The notes beneath the pieces are model-generated. The model searched no databases, had not been told where the DNA came from, and saw only the letters and a list, made by a program, of their open reading frames with translations. A stretch of DNA of 64,000 bases from DASZIT01 sp963709665 (lineage in GTDB: Bacteria > Actinomycetota > Acidimicrobiia > Acidimicrobiales > RAAP-2), in the NCBI GenBank assembly GCA_963709665.1, contig CAVPWU010000011.1, forward strand, positions 270,911 to 334,910. Reading direction: 5' to 3'. Below are positions 33,358-43,205 of this stretch, one piece after another (the first letter of the stretch is position 1; the number at the start of each line of letters is the position of its first letter). The position numbers and the translations under genes are program-made.

Positions 33358-35916
33358 TCAGTCCGGCTCGGCGCCGGCGCCGGCCAGCTCGACCGGCGGC
33401 GGAGGCTCCACGCCCTCGATGGCCTTGAAGGTGAGCTGCTGCTCACCGGCCACCAGCGGCGGTGCACCCTTCACATCGAAGGCGGCGGCCTGGTCCGGCG
33501 TGATGGTCTCCACGTCGACCACGATGGTCTCGCCGGAGCGGAACTCCTTCCACAGGATGCGCTCCGACAGCGGGTCCTCGATCATCTGCTGGATGGCCCG
33601 GCGCAGCGGCCGTGCGCCCAGCTGGGGGTCGTAGCCCTTCTCGGCGAGCAGCTTCTTGGCCGCCGGGGTGAGCACCAGGCTGAGGCCCTGCAGCTCGAGC
33701 TGGTTGGTGACCCGCTGGATCATGAGGTCGACGATCTCCACGACCTCCTTCATCGACAGCTCGTGGAAGACGACCACCTCGTCGATGCGGTTGAGGAACT
33801 CGGGCCGGAAGTGCGCCTTCAGCGCCTCGTTGACCTTGGTCTTCATCCGCTCGTAGGTGACCGCCTCCGACGACTTGGCGAAGCCCACCGACGACTTGCG
33901 GAGGTCGGCGGTCCCCAGGTTGGAGGTCATGATCAGCACCGTGTTCTTGAAGTCCACCGAGCGCCCCTGGGCGTCGGTGAGCCGGCCGTCCTCCAGGATC
34001 TGGAGGAGCGTGTTGAACACGTCGGCGTGGGCCTTCTCCACCTCGTCGAAGAGCACCACCGAGAACGGCTTGCGCCGCACGGCCTCGGTCAGCTGGCCGC
34101 CCTCCTCGTACCCGACGTAGCCGGGGGGCGAGCCGACCAGGCGGCTCACCGTGTGCTTCTCCATGTACTCGGACATGTCGAGCTGGATCAGGGCGTCCTC
34201 GTCGTCGAAGAGGAACTCGGCCAGCGTCTTGGCCAGCTCGGTCTTGCCGACACCCGTGGGGCCCAGAAAGATGAACGAGCCGCTGGGACGCTTGGGGTCC
34301 TTGAGGCCGGCACGGGTCCGGCGGATCGACCGGGCCAGGGCGGCGATGGCCGGCTCCTGTCCGATGACCCGCTTGTGGAGCTCGTCCTCCATGCGTAGCA
34401 GCTTGGAGGTCTCCTCCTCGGTGAGCCGGTAGACGGGGATGCCCGTCCAGTTGGCCAGCACCTCGGCGATGACCTCCTCGTCGACCACGTCGAACAGGTC
34501 GACGCCCTCGGCCCGCCACTCCGCCTCCATGGCGTCCTTGCGGTCCAGGCGGTCCTTCTCCTGCTCGGCCAGCTTCTTGGCCTGGTCGAACGCCTGCTTC
34601 TCCAGGGCGTTCTCCTTGTCGGCCCGGAGCCGGGTGATCTCCTCCTCGAGCTTCTTGTAGGAGGGGGGGGTGGTCATCCGGCGGATGCGCAGGCGGCTGC
34701 CGGCCTCGTCGATGAGGTCGATGGCCTTGTCCGGGAGGTAGCGGTCGGCCAGGTACCGGTCGGCCAGGTTGGCCGCCGCCACCAGGGCCTGGTCGGTGAT
34801 GGTCACCGCGTGGTGCGACTCGTAGCGGTCCCGGAGGCCCTTGAGGATCTCGATGGTCAGGGCCACGTTGGGCTGGTCCACCTTGATGGGCTGGAACCGG
34901 CGCTCGAGGGCGGCGTCCTTCTCGAGGTGCTTGCGGTACTCGTCGATGGTGGTGGCGCCGATGGTCTGGAGCTCGCCCCGGGCCAGCATCGGCTTCAGGA
35001 TGGAGGCGGCGTCGATGGCCCCCTCGGCCGCCCCCGCTCCCACCAGGGTGTGGAGCTCGTCGATGAACAGCACGATGTCGCCGCGGGTGCGGATCTCCTT
35101 CAGCACCTTCTTCAGGCGCTCCTCGAAGTCGCCGCGGTAGCGGCTCCCGGCCACCAGGGCGCCCAGGTCGAGGGTGTAGAGCTGCTTGCCGCTGAGGGTC
35201 TCGGGGACGTCGTTGGCCACGATGCGCTGGGCCAGGCCCTCGACGATGGCCGTCTTGCCGACCCCGGGCTCGCCGATGAGCACCGGGTTGTTCTTGGTCC
35301 GGCGGGACAGCACCTGCATGACCCGCTCGATCTCCTTCTCGCGCCCGACCACCGGGTCGAGCTTGTGCTCGCGGGCCAGGGAGGTCAGGTTGCGACCGAA
35401 CTGGTCGAGCACCGGCGAGCCGGTGGGCGAGTCGGAGGACTGGCTGCCGGGCGAGCCGGCTCCCACCGGCTCCTTGCCCTGGTAGCCGGAGAGCAGCTGG
35501 ATGACCTGCTGGCGGACGCGCGGCAGATCGGCGCCGAGGCTCTGGAGGACCTGGGCGGCCACCCCCTCGCCCTCGCGCACCAGACCCAGCAGCATGTGCT
35601 CGGTGCCGATGTAGCTGTGGCCCAGCTGGAGCGCCTCCCGGAGGGAGAGCTCGAGGACCTTTTTGGCGCGGGGCGTGAAGGGCGGGGACCCGGTGGGGGC
35701 GGACCCGGCCAGGCCGATCGTCTCCTCCACCTTCTCGCGCACGGCCTCGAGGGAGACCCCCATCGACTCGAGCGCCTTGGCCGCGACGCCTTCACCCTCG
35801 TGGATCAAGCCCAGGAGGATGTGCTCCGTGCCAATGAAACTGTGGTTCAGGAGGCGCGCTTCCTCTTGTGCGAGCACAAGCACCCTGCGAGCCCTGTCTG
35901 TGAATCGTTCGAACAC
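33358..35916 (-). CDS. clpC: Clp protease ATPase subunit ClpC
   Basis: 852 residues. Two N-terminal repeats (FTDRARRVLVLAQEEARLL; FTPRAKKVLELSLREALQL), AAA module 1 with GEPGVGKTAIVEG, a middle domain with UVR-like coiled coil, AAA module 2 with GPTGVGKTELAKTL, and the C-terminal D2-small domain. The full set matches the essential actinobacterial ClpC that unfolds substrates for ClpP. GTG 35916 follows GGAGGCGGTGTCGA. It is divergent from the polyprenyl synthase gene; a 21-bp palindrome lies between. Confidence 0.96.
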   Translation of the reverse strand: MFERFTDRARRVLVLAQEEARLLNHSFIGTEHILLGLIHEGEGVAAKALESMGVSLEAVREKVEETIGLAGSAPTGSPPFTPRAKKVLELSLREALQLGHSYIGTEHMLLGLVREGEGVAAQVLQSLGADLPRVRQQVIQLLSGYQGKEPVGAGSPGSQSSDSPTGSPVLDQFGRNLTSLAREHKLDPVVGREKEIERVMQVLSRRTKNNPVLIGEPGVGKTAIVEGLAQRIVANDVPETLSGKQLYTLDLGALVAGSRYRGDFEERLKKVLKEIRTRGDIVLFIDELHTLVGAGAAEGAIDAASILKPMLARGELQTIGATTIDEYRKHLEKDAALERRFQPIKVDQPNVALTIEILKGLRDRYESHHAVTITDQALVAAANLADRYLADRYLPDKAIDLIDEAGSRLRIRRMTTPPSYKKLEEEITRLRADKENALEKQAFDQAKKLAEQEKDRLDRKDAMEAEWRAEGVDLFDVVDEEVIAEVLANWTGIPVYRLTEEETSKLLRMEDELHKRVIGQEPAIAALARSIRRTRAGLKDPKRPSGSFIFLGPTGVGKTELAKTLAEFLFDDEDALIQLDMSEYMEKHTVSRLVGSPPGYVGYEEGGQLTEAVRRKPFSVVLFDEVEKAHADVFNTLLQILEDGRLTDAQGRSVDFKNTVLIMTSNLGTADLRKSSVGFAKSSEAVTYERMKTKVNEALKAHFRPEFLNRIDEVVVFHELSMKEVVEIVDLMIQRVTNQLELQGLSLVLTPAAKKLLAEKGYDPQLGARPLRRAIQQMIEDPLSERILWKEFRSGETIVVDVETITPDQAAAFDVKGAPPLVAGEQQLTFKAIEGVEPPPPVELAGAGAEPD

Positions 35917-35963
35917 TCGACACCGCCTCCATCCGCGGTTCAGCAACTAGACCGGAGTCTACA

Positions 35964-35984
35964 GGTGCGGGTGCGACCCGCACC
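35964..35984. promoter_or_regulatory. Perfect 21-bp palindrome in the clpC / polyprenyl synthase gap
   Basis: GGTGCGGGT and ACCCGCACC (9-bp arms, 3-bp centre) lie 48 bp upstream of the clpC GTG and 53 bp upstream of the divergent gene. It does not match the HspR (HAIR) or CtsR consensus as I know them. Placement favours an operator or bidirectional control element over a terminator, since no gene ends here. Confidence 0.5.
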
Positions 35985-36037
35985 CTCACCGACCCGGTTC
36001 CTCAACGACCTGCACTGTCGCCTATCGTCTGTCTGAA

Positions 36038-37015
36038 GTGAACGTCGTCGAGCTTCTGGGTCTTCCCGCCCTCGAGGAACAGCTGCAACTCCTGGAGCCC
36101 ATGCTCATGGAGTGCGTCGTGACGGGCGACGACTTCCTCGACGAGGTCACCACCCACCTGATCGCCGCCGGTGGGAAGCGGCTCCGGCCGGTATTGGCCC
36201 TGTCCACGGCCACCGGGGGCCTCGGGGCGGCCACCCGTGAGGACCTGCTGGGTTCGGCCGCCGTCGAGCTGGTCCACCTGGCCTCCCTCTACCACGACGA
36301 CGTCATGGACGAGGCGACCATCCGCCGCAACGTGGAGAGCGTGAACTCCCGGTTCGGGAACCTGGTGGCCATCGTGGCCGGCGACTTCCTGCTGGCCCGC
36401 TCCGCCGAGATCGCCGCCGGCCTGGGCACCGAGATCGCCGGGCTGCTGGCCGCCACCCTCGGCGAGCTCTGCCAGGGCCAGGTCTCCGAGGTCCACGCCG
36501 CCTTCCAGGTCGGCCGGACCATCGACGACTACACCACCGCCATCTCCGGGAAGACCGCCTCCCTGATGGCCACCAGCTGCCGCATCGGCGCCCTGACCGC
36601 CGGTCGCGACCGGTCCCAGGTCGAGGCGTTCACCGCCTTCGGGCGGTTCTTCGGGATGATCTTCCAGGTCAGGGACGACATCCTCGACGTCATCGGCTCG
36701 GCCGCCGAGCTGGGCAAGCCGGCCGGCCAGGACCTGGCCGAGGGCATCTACACCCTGCCCGTCCTCCTGGCCCTGGACGACCCGGACACCGGACCGGACC
36801 TGAAGCCGCTGCTCGGCCGCCCCCTCGGGGACGACGAGCGCGAGCAGGCCCGGTCCCTGGTGGCCGCCTCCGGCGCCGTCCCCGCCTCGGTGGCCGTGGG
36901 GCGCCGGTACGCCCAGGAGGCCGCCGACGCCGCCGCCGCCTGCCCGACCCCGGAGCTGGCCGCCGGGCTGGCCCGGTTGGCCAACTCGCTCCTGGACGAC
37001 CTGCCGACCGGGTAG
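36038..37015 (+). CDS. trans-Polyprenyl diphosphate synthase (octaprenyl/nonaprenyl type)
   Basis: 325 residues. First Asp-rich motif LYHDDVMDEATIRR, second FQVRDDILDVIG, plus GGKRLRPVLALS near the N-terminus and SGKTASLMATS in the middle. It extends allylic diphosphates with IPP; a small residue pattern before the first motif (ELVHLAS) suits a long-chain product for menaquinone, but chain length is inference. GTG 36038 is divergent from clpC. It draws on the same IPP pool as the nearby IspD/IspF pathway. Confidence 0.92.
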   Translation: MNVVELLGLPALEEQLQLLEPMLMECVVTGDDFLDEVTTHLIAAGGKRLRPVLALSTATGGLGAATREDLLGSAAVELVHLASLYHDDVMDEATIRRNVESVNSRFGNLVAIVAGDFLLARSAEIAAGLGTEIAGLLAATLGELCQGQVSEVHAAFQVGRTIDDYTTAISGKTASLMATSCRIGALTAGRDRSQVEAFTAFGRFFGMIFQVRDDILDVIGSAAELGKPAGQDLAEGIYTLPVLLALDDPDTGPDLKPLLGRPLGDDEREQARSLVAASGAVPASVAVGRRYAQEAADAAAACPTPELAAGLARLANSLLDDLPTG

Positions 37016-37336
37016 GTGGGTCGGGGGTGGGCCCCCTCCCGGACCGGTCGGCCCGGTGCGGACCGGTCGGCTCCCCCCGGCCGGTGTCCCCGCCTGCCGG
37101 CGCCGTGGGGCGCGTGGTCCCGGGTCCTGGCCCCTCCCCAGCCGGTCGGCCCGGTGCGGACCGGTGGGCTCCCGCCCGGCCGGTGTTGTCCCCGGCCGGT
37201 GTCCCCGTTCGTCGATGTCCTCCCCTGGCCGGTTCTCCCCGGCCGGTGTCCTCCCCGGGCGGTTCCACCCGGCCGTTCTCCCCGGCCGGTGATCCGACCA
37301 GCGGGGGGTGTCACACCCCCCTGGGACAATTTCCCC
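37016..37336. repeat. Intergenic block of direct repeats (CCCCGGCCGGTGT family)
   Basis: 321 bp without a gene. A ~30-bp sequence beginning GGTCGGCCCGGTGCGGACCG occurs at about 37046 and again at about 37143, the second with one change, each followed by CCCGGCCGGTGT. Between 37180 and 37295 short units such as CCCCGGCCGGTGT recur about five times in both phases. Every unit carries CCGGCCGG, so the transcript could fold extensively. No spacer regularity, so not a CRISPR. Confidence 0.65.
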
Positions 37337-38909
37337 ATGACAGGTCGGGTCCCCGGCGGGGCGACGAAGACGGAGGCGAGGGCCACCGGTGGGGCCACCC
37401 CGGCCGGGTGCTCGGCGGCGTGCGGTGGGGAGGGGGCCACCTCGGTCCTGTCCGGCGTGGAGTCGGAGCTCGAGGGGTTCGTGCGGTCCTTCGAGCCGGC
37501 CCGCTTCAGCGGTGACGACGCCGCCTCCCTGGTCCGGCGCTTCGCCCGGATCGAGCACCTGGCCCAGGCGGGCAAGACCCTGGCCGCCAGGCGGGCCGCC
37601 GACTCGGACATCCACCGCCGCTCCGGCCAGCGTTCGGGGGCCGAGTGGCTGGCCGCCGAGACCGGGGAGTCGCTGGGCGATGCCCTCGACACCCTGAAGC
37701 TGGGGGAGAACCTCGGCTCCCAGCCCGGGGTGGAGGACGCCCTCCGGGGCGGGAAGCTCTCCCCGAGGAAGGCCCGGCTGATCTCGGGGGCCGTGAAGGA
37801 GAACCCCGGGGCGGAGGCCGACCTGCTGGACGGGGCGGAGACCGACTCCCTCCGCACCGTCCAGGACAAGGCCGGCCGGGCCCGGGCCCAACGGGGCTCG
37901 GCCGAGGACGAGCGCCGGCGGGAGGAGCGGCTCCACGCCAGGCGGTCGCTCCGCACCTGGACCGATCCGGTCGACGGCATGACCCTCCTCCACGGCCGGT
38001 TCGCCCCCCTGGAGGGGGCCCGGCTGCGCTCGGCGCTGGAGCGGACGTGTGACCAGGTGTTCCGCCGGAACCGGAGGGCCGGCATCGAGGAGTCCCGGGA
38101 CGCCTACATGGCCGACGCCCTGGTGGAGCTGGTGGCCACCGGGGCCACCGGGACCGGTGACCCGGCCGGGACCCGGGGTGCCGGAGCCGGGACAGGGCCC
38201 CGATGCCGGAGCCGGGCAGGGCCCCGATGCCGGGCAGGGACAGGGCACCGATGCCGGCAAGGGCACCGGAGGCCCGGGTGGTGGCCAGCGATCGGGCACC
38301 GGCCAGGGCCGGGGCCGGGGTGCCACCACCGGCACCGGCCGGTCCCGTGGCCCCTACCGGACCGACACCGTCCACGTCCGGGTCGACCTCGCCGCCCTGC
38401 GGGCCGGGTTCGCCGGGCCGGGACAGAGGTGCGAGATCCCCGGCATCGGGCCCATCTCGGTGGAGCGGGCCCGGGAGATCATGGGGGACGCCCTCCTCCG
38501 CCTGGTCATCACCGACGGGGTGGACGTCCCCTGCATCGTCAACCTGAAGCGGGGCATCCCCGCCCCGGTGGCCTCGGCCCTCTTGGAGCGGGACCCGGTC
38601 TGTGTGATCTCCGGCTGTGACCAGCACCGTCACCTCCAGATCGACCACTGGTCGGTGGACTTCGCCAAGCAGGGACCCACCCAGTGGTGGAACCTGGTCC
38701 GGCTGTGCCCCTTCCACCACGGGTTGAAGACCCGGGGCTACTTCCACCTGGACCGGAACCCCGACCACAGCTGGAGCTTCACCGTCACCCCCAAGGGGAG
38801 AGCCCACGGCTACGGCCCGGTCGGCCCACCCCCGGCGGATCCCGACCCACCCGACCCCGACCCGCCCGACCCGGGCGGCGGCCCCACCCTCTTCCCCCAC
38901 ACGGAGTGA
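37337..38909 (+). pseudogene. DUF222/HNH (13E12-type) protein, frameshifted
   Basis: The N-terminal DUF222 region (~270 residues from ATG 37337: LEGFVRSFEPARFSGDDAAS, FARIEHLAQAGKTLAARRAA, DGMTLLHGRFAPLEGARL) is in one frame; the HNH nuclease end (CVISGCDQHRHLQIDHWSVD, WNLVRLCPFHHGLKTRGY, stop at 38909) is in the next frame. The switch falls at about 38165-38240, inside a Gly-rich repeat (units like GQGPDAGAGQGPDAGQGQG in the second frame). The plus-one shift leaves a DUF222-only product of ~430 residues with a nonsense tail. Either a true decay of this abundant actinobacterial repeat-family gene or a homopolymer error. No ribosome site is evident at 37337. Confidence 0.75.
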
Positions 38910-38952
38910 GTGGGGCGCGCCTCCTGGTCGGCCTCAGGCACCCGGGCGCGAG

Positions 38953-38978
38953 GGAGGGCGCCGTCTCCGGCGCCCTCC
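38953..38978. terminator. Bidirectional hairpin terminator
   Basis: Perfect 11-bp inverted repeat GGAGGGCGCCG / CGGCGCCCTCC with a TCTC loop, in the gap between the convergent HNH gene (stop 38909) and the secreted-protein gene (stop 39019). Confidence 0.75.
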
Positions 38979-39018
38979 GATCGTTCCGGCCGCTCAACGG
39001 CCGATGGTGATGGCCCGC

Positions 39019-39435
39019 TCAGGACCCCGTGGTCGGGCTGGTGGGGGCACTGCCCGGGCACTTCGCCTCGATCTTGGTGGTGGCGTTGGTGAGCCTGGCC
39101 TTGAAGGTCGAGCTCTCCAGGCGGGTGATGCGCTTCTCGATGGCGGCCGCCCGCTTGGTGTGGCCGGCTGCCGTCGCCTTCTGCTCGGCGGCGGTCAGCT
39201 TCGGAAGCCCGGCGCTGATGTCGGCCTCACCCTTGGCGATGCGGGTCAGGACCTTGTCGGCCCGGTCGCAGTTGAAGTGCACGCCCACCTTGGGAACGGC
39301 CGTGGTGGCGGCACCGGCAGTGCCGGTCAGGCCGAACACGCCCAGGGACAGGGCGCCGACGGCAACGGTCCCCACGGCAGCCCGGCGGGCGATCGAGCGG
39401 ATCCGGCTGGTGGATGATGCGGCAGTGCTCGGCAT
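39019..39435 (-). CDS. Small secreted protein of unknown function
   Basis: 138 residues. Sec-type signal peptide: basic start (RIRSIARRAAVG), hydrophobic core VAVGALSLGVFGLTG and AGA-A cleavage near residue 44. The mature part has two cysteines (VHFNCDRAD and EAKCPGS) that could form a disulfide, and a Lys/Ala/Thr-rich helical middle. ATG 39435 follows GAGGAGATC. No family is recognised. Single-gene unit; no clear neighbour link. Confidence 0.75.
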   Translation of the reverse strand: MPSTAASSTSRIRSIARRAAVGTVAVGALSLGVFGLTGTAGAATTAVPKVGVHFNCDRADKVLTRIAKGEADISAGLPKLTAAEQKATAAGHTKRAAAIEKRITRLESSTFKARLTNATTKIEAKCPGSAPTSPTTGS

Positions 39436-39664
39436 GTGATCTCCTCGTTCCGGCCGGTGGGTTCCGGCCACTGCAATCACTCTCGTCGGCGCGGATTTGC
39501 AGTCGATCATGCCGGTATTAGGGATCCGTGAGGGATCGGGCCGCCGTCCGACCGCCGCCGGGGCCACATCCGGGCCGGATCCGGGCCGGCGGGTCCGGTC
39601 GATCCCGGGTCCCGCAAACCCCGTTGGCGTCGGAGCGGGTGGAGCGGATGGAGCGGTCCGAGTC

Positions 39665-40495
39665 TCAGCCCCGGCGACCCGCCGAATTCCGGTCGAAGAT
39701 GATCCGGAGCCCGTGGAGGGTGAGCCACGGCTCCACGTACTCGATCTCCTCCGCATACGGTGCGATCAGCTCCGCCAGTCCTCCGGTCGCCACCACGGTG
39801 CACTCCCCCAGCACGGCGGCGAACCGGCGGCAGAGGCCGTCGACCTGCCCGGCGAAGCCGTAGAGGGCCCCGGACTGGATCGACTCGACCGTCGACTTGC
39901 CGATCACGCTGCGCGGCTCGACCAGCTCGACTCGCCGCAGGGCGGCGGCGTGGGCGAACAGGGCATCGAGGCTGATCTGCACCCCGGGGGTGATGGCCCC
40001 GCCCAGGTACTGGCCACTCTCCGAGATGGCGTCGAAGGTGGTGGCCGTACCCAGGTCGACCACCACGCAGGGGCCGCCGAAGAGGTCGTGGGCGCCGACG
40101 GCGTTGGCGATCCGGTCGGCGCCGACCTCCTTCGGGTTGTCGTAGAGGATGGGCATCCCGCTCTTGACGCCCGGCTCCAGCACCACCGCCGGCACGTCGA
40201 ACCACCGGGTCACCATCTGGCGGAGGTTGGCGGTGACCAGCGGCACCGAGGAGGTGACGGCGATACCGGTGACGGCATCGTCGATGTCGAGACCGTCGAG
40301 GTCGAGGAGCTGGGTCAGCAGTAGGGCGTGCTCGTCAGCCGTCCGCTCCGACACCGTCGAGAGCCGCCAGTGGTGGGCGAGTCCGGACGGTTCGCTCCCG
40401 TCTCGGGGGCCGGTCTCCTCGGTGGGGTCGTCGGGGGCGTCGGCGAAGAGACCGACCACGGTCTCGGTGTTGCCGACGTCGATGGCGAGGAGCAT
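39665..40495 (-). CDS. coaX: Type III pantothenate kinase
   Basis: 276 residues. ASKHA-fold CoaX: N-terminal phosphate loop LLAIDVGNTETVVGLF, GADRIANAVGAHDLFGGPCV, VVDLGTATTFD and GGAITPGVQIS. It phosphorylates pantothenate, first step to CoA. ATG 40495 starts two bases after the nadC stop. Ends the panC-panD-nadB-nadC-coaX chain, joining pantothenate synthesis to its use. Confidence 0.95.
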   Translation of the reverse strand: MLLAIDVGNTETVVGLFADAPDDPTEETGPRDGSEPSGLAHHWRLSTVSERTADEHALLLTQLLDLDGLDIDDAVTGIAVTSSVPLVTANLRQMVTRWFDVPAVVLEPGVKSGMPILYDNPKEVGADRIANAVGAHDLFGGPCVVVDLGTATTFDAISESGQYLGGAITPGVQISLDALFAHAAALRRVELVEPRSVIGKSTVESIQSGALYGFAGQVDGLCRRFAAVLGECTVVATGGLAELIAPYAEEIEYVEPWLTLHGLRIIFDRNSAGRRG

Positions 40496-40497
40496 GG

Positions 40498-41421
40498 TCA
40501 GGCCTTTCCCCGCAGCCGGCGGGAGGTTGGATCCAACGGAAGGTCGAGGCCCAGGTCGAGGACCGGAGCGGAGTGGGTGAGGGCGCCCACCGACAGCAGA
40601 TCGGCACCAGCTGCCGCGAAGCCCGGGGCGGAGACGAGATCGATGCCGCCGGAGACCTCGATGAGGGCGGCGGCGCCCGACGCCCGGACCCGGTCGACGC
40701 ACGACGCCACCTGGTCGGGCGTCATGTTGTCGAGCAACACCACCGTGGCACCGGCGGCCACCGCCTCGTCGAGCTGCTCGACCCGGTCGCACTCCACCTC
40801 CACCATCCGGCCCGGCCACAGCGACCGCGCCCGCCGGACCGCCTCGGTGATGGTCACCCCGCCCAGGTGGTTGTCCTTGACCAACACCGCCTCGGAGAGG
40901 TTGCCCCGGTGGTTGTGCCCGCCGCCGGCCCGCACCGCCGCCTTCTCCAGGGCCCGGAGCCCGGGGGTGGTCTTGCGGGTGTCCAGGACCCGGGTGTGGG
41001 GATTGGCGGCGGTCACCACGTCCACCAACTGGCGGGTGAGCGACGCCACCCCCGAGAGATGCCCCAGGAAGTTGAGGGCGGTGCGCTCGGCGGTGAGGAT
41101 CGAGCGGAGCGGGCCTTCCCACTCCGCCACCAACGAGCCCGGGACCAGGGGGGATCCGTCGGGCAGGTGCCAGTCCACGGCCACCGTCGGGTCGACCTGG
41201 GCCAGCGCCTCGACGGCACAGGCCCGTCCCGCCACCACCCCCACCGCCCGGCTGACCACCGACACCGTGCAGACGACGGTGGGCGGCACCAGGGCGGCGG
41301 TCAGGTCGCCCAGGGGGAGGAGGTCCTCGGCCAGGGCGCGGGACACCGCTTCCACCACCGCCGGGTGCGGGGGGTCGACGAGCGACGGGTCGGGCACTTC
41401 GTTCAGCTGGAGGGGCGTCAT
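40498..41421 (-). CDS. nadC: Nicotinate-nucleotide pyrophosphorylase (carboxylating)
   Basis: 307 residues. Makes nicotinate mononucleotide from quinolinate and PRPP. Motifs: LLPLGDLTAALV, TRKTTPGLRALEKAAVRAGG, HNHRGNLSEAVLVKDNH and VEVSGGI. ATG 41421 overlaps the nadB stop as ATGA. nadA is not in this cluster although nadB and nadC are. Confidence 0.95.
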   Translation of the reverse strand: MTPLQLNEVPDPSLVDPPHPAVVEAVSRALAEDLLPLGDLTAALVPPTVVCTVSVVSRAVGVVAGRACAVEALAQVDPTVAVDWHLPDGSPLVPGSLVAEWEGPLRSILTAERTALNFLGHLSGVASLTRQLVDVVTAANPHTRVLDTRKTTPGLRALEKAAVRAGGGHNHRGNLSEAVLVKDNHLGGVTITEAVRRARSLWPGRMVEVECDRVEQLDEAVAAGATVVLLDNMTPDQVASCVDRVRASGAAALIEVSGGIDLVSAPGFAAAGADLLSVGALTHSAPVLDLGLDLPLDPTSRRLRGKA

Positions 41422-43205
41422 CGGGCGGTACGGGACTCCCGTTCCGAGCCGACCGTCCCCGCCAGCAGGCCCACCTGGCCGTCCCGGTGGATGATGCGAC
41501 GCCGCCACCGCTCCGAGGCCTCCGGGAAGTCGCGCCGGGCGTGGGCCCCCCGGGTCTCGGTGCGGAGGGTGGCGGCGGCCAGGAGCGCCCGGGCCGAGGT
41601 GATCAGGTTGGCCAGCTCACCGTGGCGGCGGTCGGAGGGGATCCCCTCGGGGCCGGACCGTCCGATCGCCTCCACCTCCGTCCGGGCCTCGGACAGCGAG
41701 TCGGCCGAGCGGACCACGCCGGCGCCGGCGAACATCGCCCGCTGGAGGCGGTCCACCGACTTCTCGACGTCGTCGTCGACCCCCATGGTCGAGGAGGAGT
41801 CGGACACGTCCCCGATCCCGGTTCCGGAGGCGGGCCCCGTGGCCTTCGTCGCGACCGGCCCGGGGTCCGCACCGGGCGGACCCGAACCTGCACCTGTGCC
41901 CGGCAGCTCAGGGGGACCGGCCAGCACGGCCTTCATCACCCCGGTGGGGGACGGCCCGTCGTGGCCGTCCAGGATGGCCTCGGCCAGGCGGGCGCCGAAC
42001 ACCATCCCCTCCAGCAACGAGTTGGAGGCGAGGCGGTTCGCACCGTGGACCCCGGTGCACGCCACCTCGCCGGCCGCCCAGAGCCCGGGCAGGGCGGTGG
42101 CACCGGACAGATCGGTGACCACGCCGCCGGACAGGTGGTGGGCGGCGGGAGCGATGGGCAGCCAGTCGACCGTCGGATCGAGCCCGATGGCGGTCAGCGA
42201 GGCGGTGATGGTCGGGAAGCGCTCGGCGAAGTCGTCGAGCTCGGTGGCGTCGAGCCAGAGGTGCTCGACCCCCTGGGCCTGCATCCGCTCCGCCATGGCC
42301 CGGCTGACCACGTCCCGGGGTGCCAGCTCGTCCACGAACCGCTCCCCGTAGGCGTCGCGGAGGCGGGCACCGTGTCCCCGGAGAGCCTCGGACAGCAGCG
42401 GGCGCGGCATGGCCGGGTGGTGGAGGGCGGTGGGGTGGAACTGCATGAACTCCACATCGGCCACCGGCACCCCGGCCCGCAGGGCCATGGCCAGACCGTC
42501 ACCGGTGGCCTCGGCCGGGTTGGTGGTCACCGAGAAGAGCTGCCCGACGCCACCGGTGGCCAGCACGGTGTGGCGGGCCCGCACCTCCACCACCCGCCCA
42601 CCGTCGTCGAGGGCCAGCACCCCGTGGCACCGACCGTCCTCCACCAACAGGTCGAGGGCAAACCACTCCTCCAGCACGGCGGCGGCGCTGGCCCGGGTGG
42701 CATCCACCAGCGCCCGCTCCACCTCGGCGCCGGTGGCCGCCCCGCCGGCGTGCACCACCCGGGCGGTGGAGTGGCCACCCTCGCGGGCCAGGGCCAGGGC
42801 ACCTCCGGGCTGCCGGTCGAACTCCGCCCCCATGGCGATCAGCTCCTGGACCCGGGACGGGCCCTCGTCCACCAGGACCCGGACGGCGTCGGAGTCGCAG
42901 AGGCCGGCCCCGGCGGCCAGGGTGTCGGCCAGGTGGAGATCGGTGGAGTCCTCGTCCCCACCCAGCACCGCCGCCACGCCGCCCTGGGCCCACCGGGTGG
43001 CGGACCGCCACAGCTCGGCCTTGGTCAGCACGCCGACCCGGAGGCCGGCTCCGGGGCCCGGGCCGCCTTCGACCCGGCCGGTGCCGGCCGGCAGTCGGGG
43101 GGTGGCCAGGCGCACGGCGGCCGACAGGCCCGCCACCCCGCTGCCCAGGACCAGGACATCGAGGTCGACCGGCGCCGGGGTCGGCGCTCCGGTCGGTCCG
43201 CTCAC
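41418..43205 (-). CDS. nadB: L-aspartate oxidase
   Basis: 595 residues, somewhat long because of a Pro/Gly/Ala-rich insert near 480-520. FAD motif VLVLGSGVAGLSAAVRLA; catalytic-type segments TRWAQGGVAAVLGGDED, EGGHSTARVVHAGG, QFHPTAL and the active-site region HHLSGGVVTDLSG; C-terminal helical domain. Oxidises aspartate to iminoaspartate for quinolinate synthesis. GTG 43205 overlaps panD as GTGA. Confidence 0.95.
   Translation of the reverse strand: MSGPTGAPTPAPVDLDVLVLGSGVAGLSAAVRLATPRLPAGTGRVEGGPGPGAGLRVGVLTKAELWRSATRWAQGGVAAVLGGDEDSTDLHLADTLAAGAGLCDSDAVRVLVDEGPSRVQELIAMGAEFDRQPGGALALAREGGHSTARVVHAGGAATGAEVERALVDATRASAAAVLEEWFALDLLVEDGRCHGVLALDDGGRVVEVRARHTVLATGGVGQLFSVTTNPAEATGDGLAMALRAGVPVADVEFMQFHPTALHHPAMPRPLLSEALRGHGARLRDAYGERFVDELAPRDVVSRAMAERMQAQGVEHLWLDATELDDFAERFPTITASLTAIGLDPTVDWLPIAPAAHHLSGGVVTDLSGATALPGLWAAGEVACTGVHGANRLASNSLLEGMVFGARLAEAILDGHDGPSPTGVMKAVLAGPPELPGTGAGSGPPGADPGPVATKATGPASGTGIGDVSDSSSTMGVDDDVEKSVDRLQRAMFAGAGVVRSADSLSEARTEVEAIGRSGPEGIPSDRRHGELANLITSARALLAAATLRTETRGAHARRDFPEASERWRRRIIHRDGQVGLLAGTVGSERESRTAR

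Noticed and set aside
37046..37295. Possible CRISPR or replication origin iterons
   Set aside because: Repeat lengths and spacing are irregular and units overlap; no DnaA boxes or AT-rich melt region.
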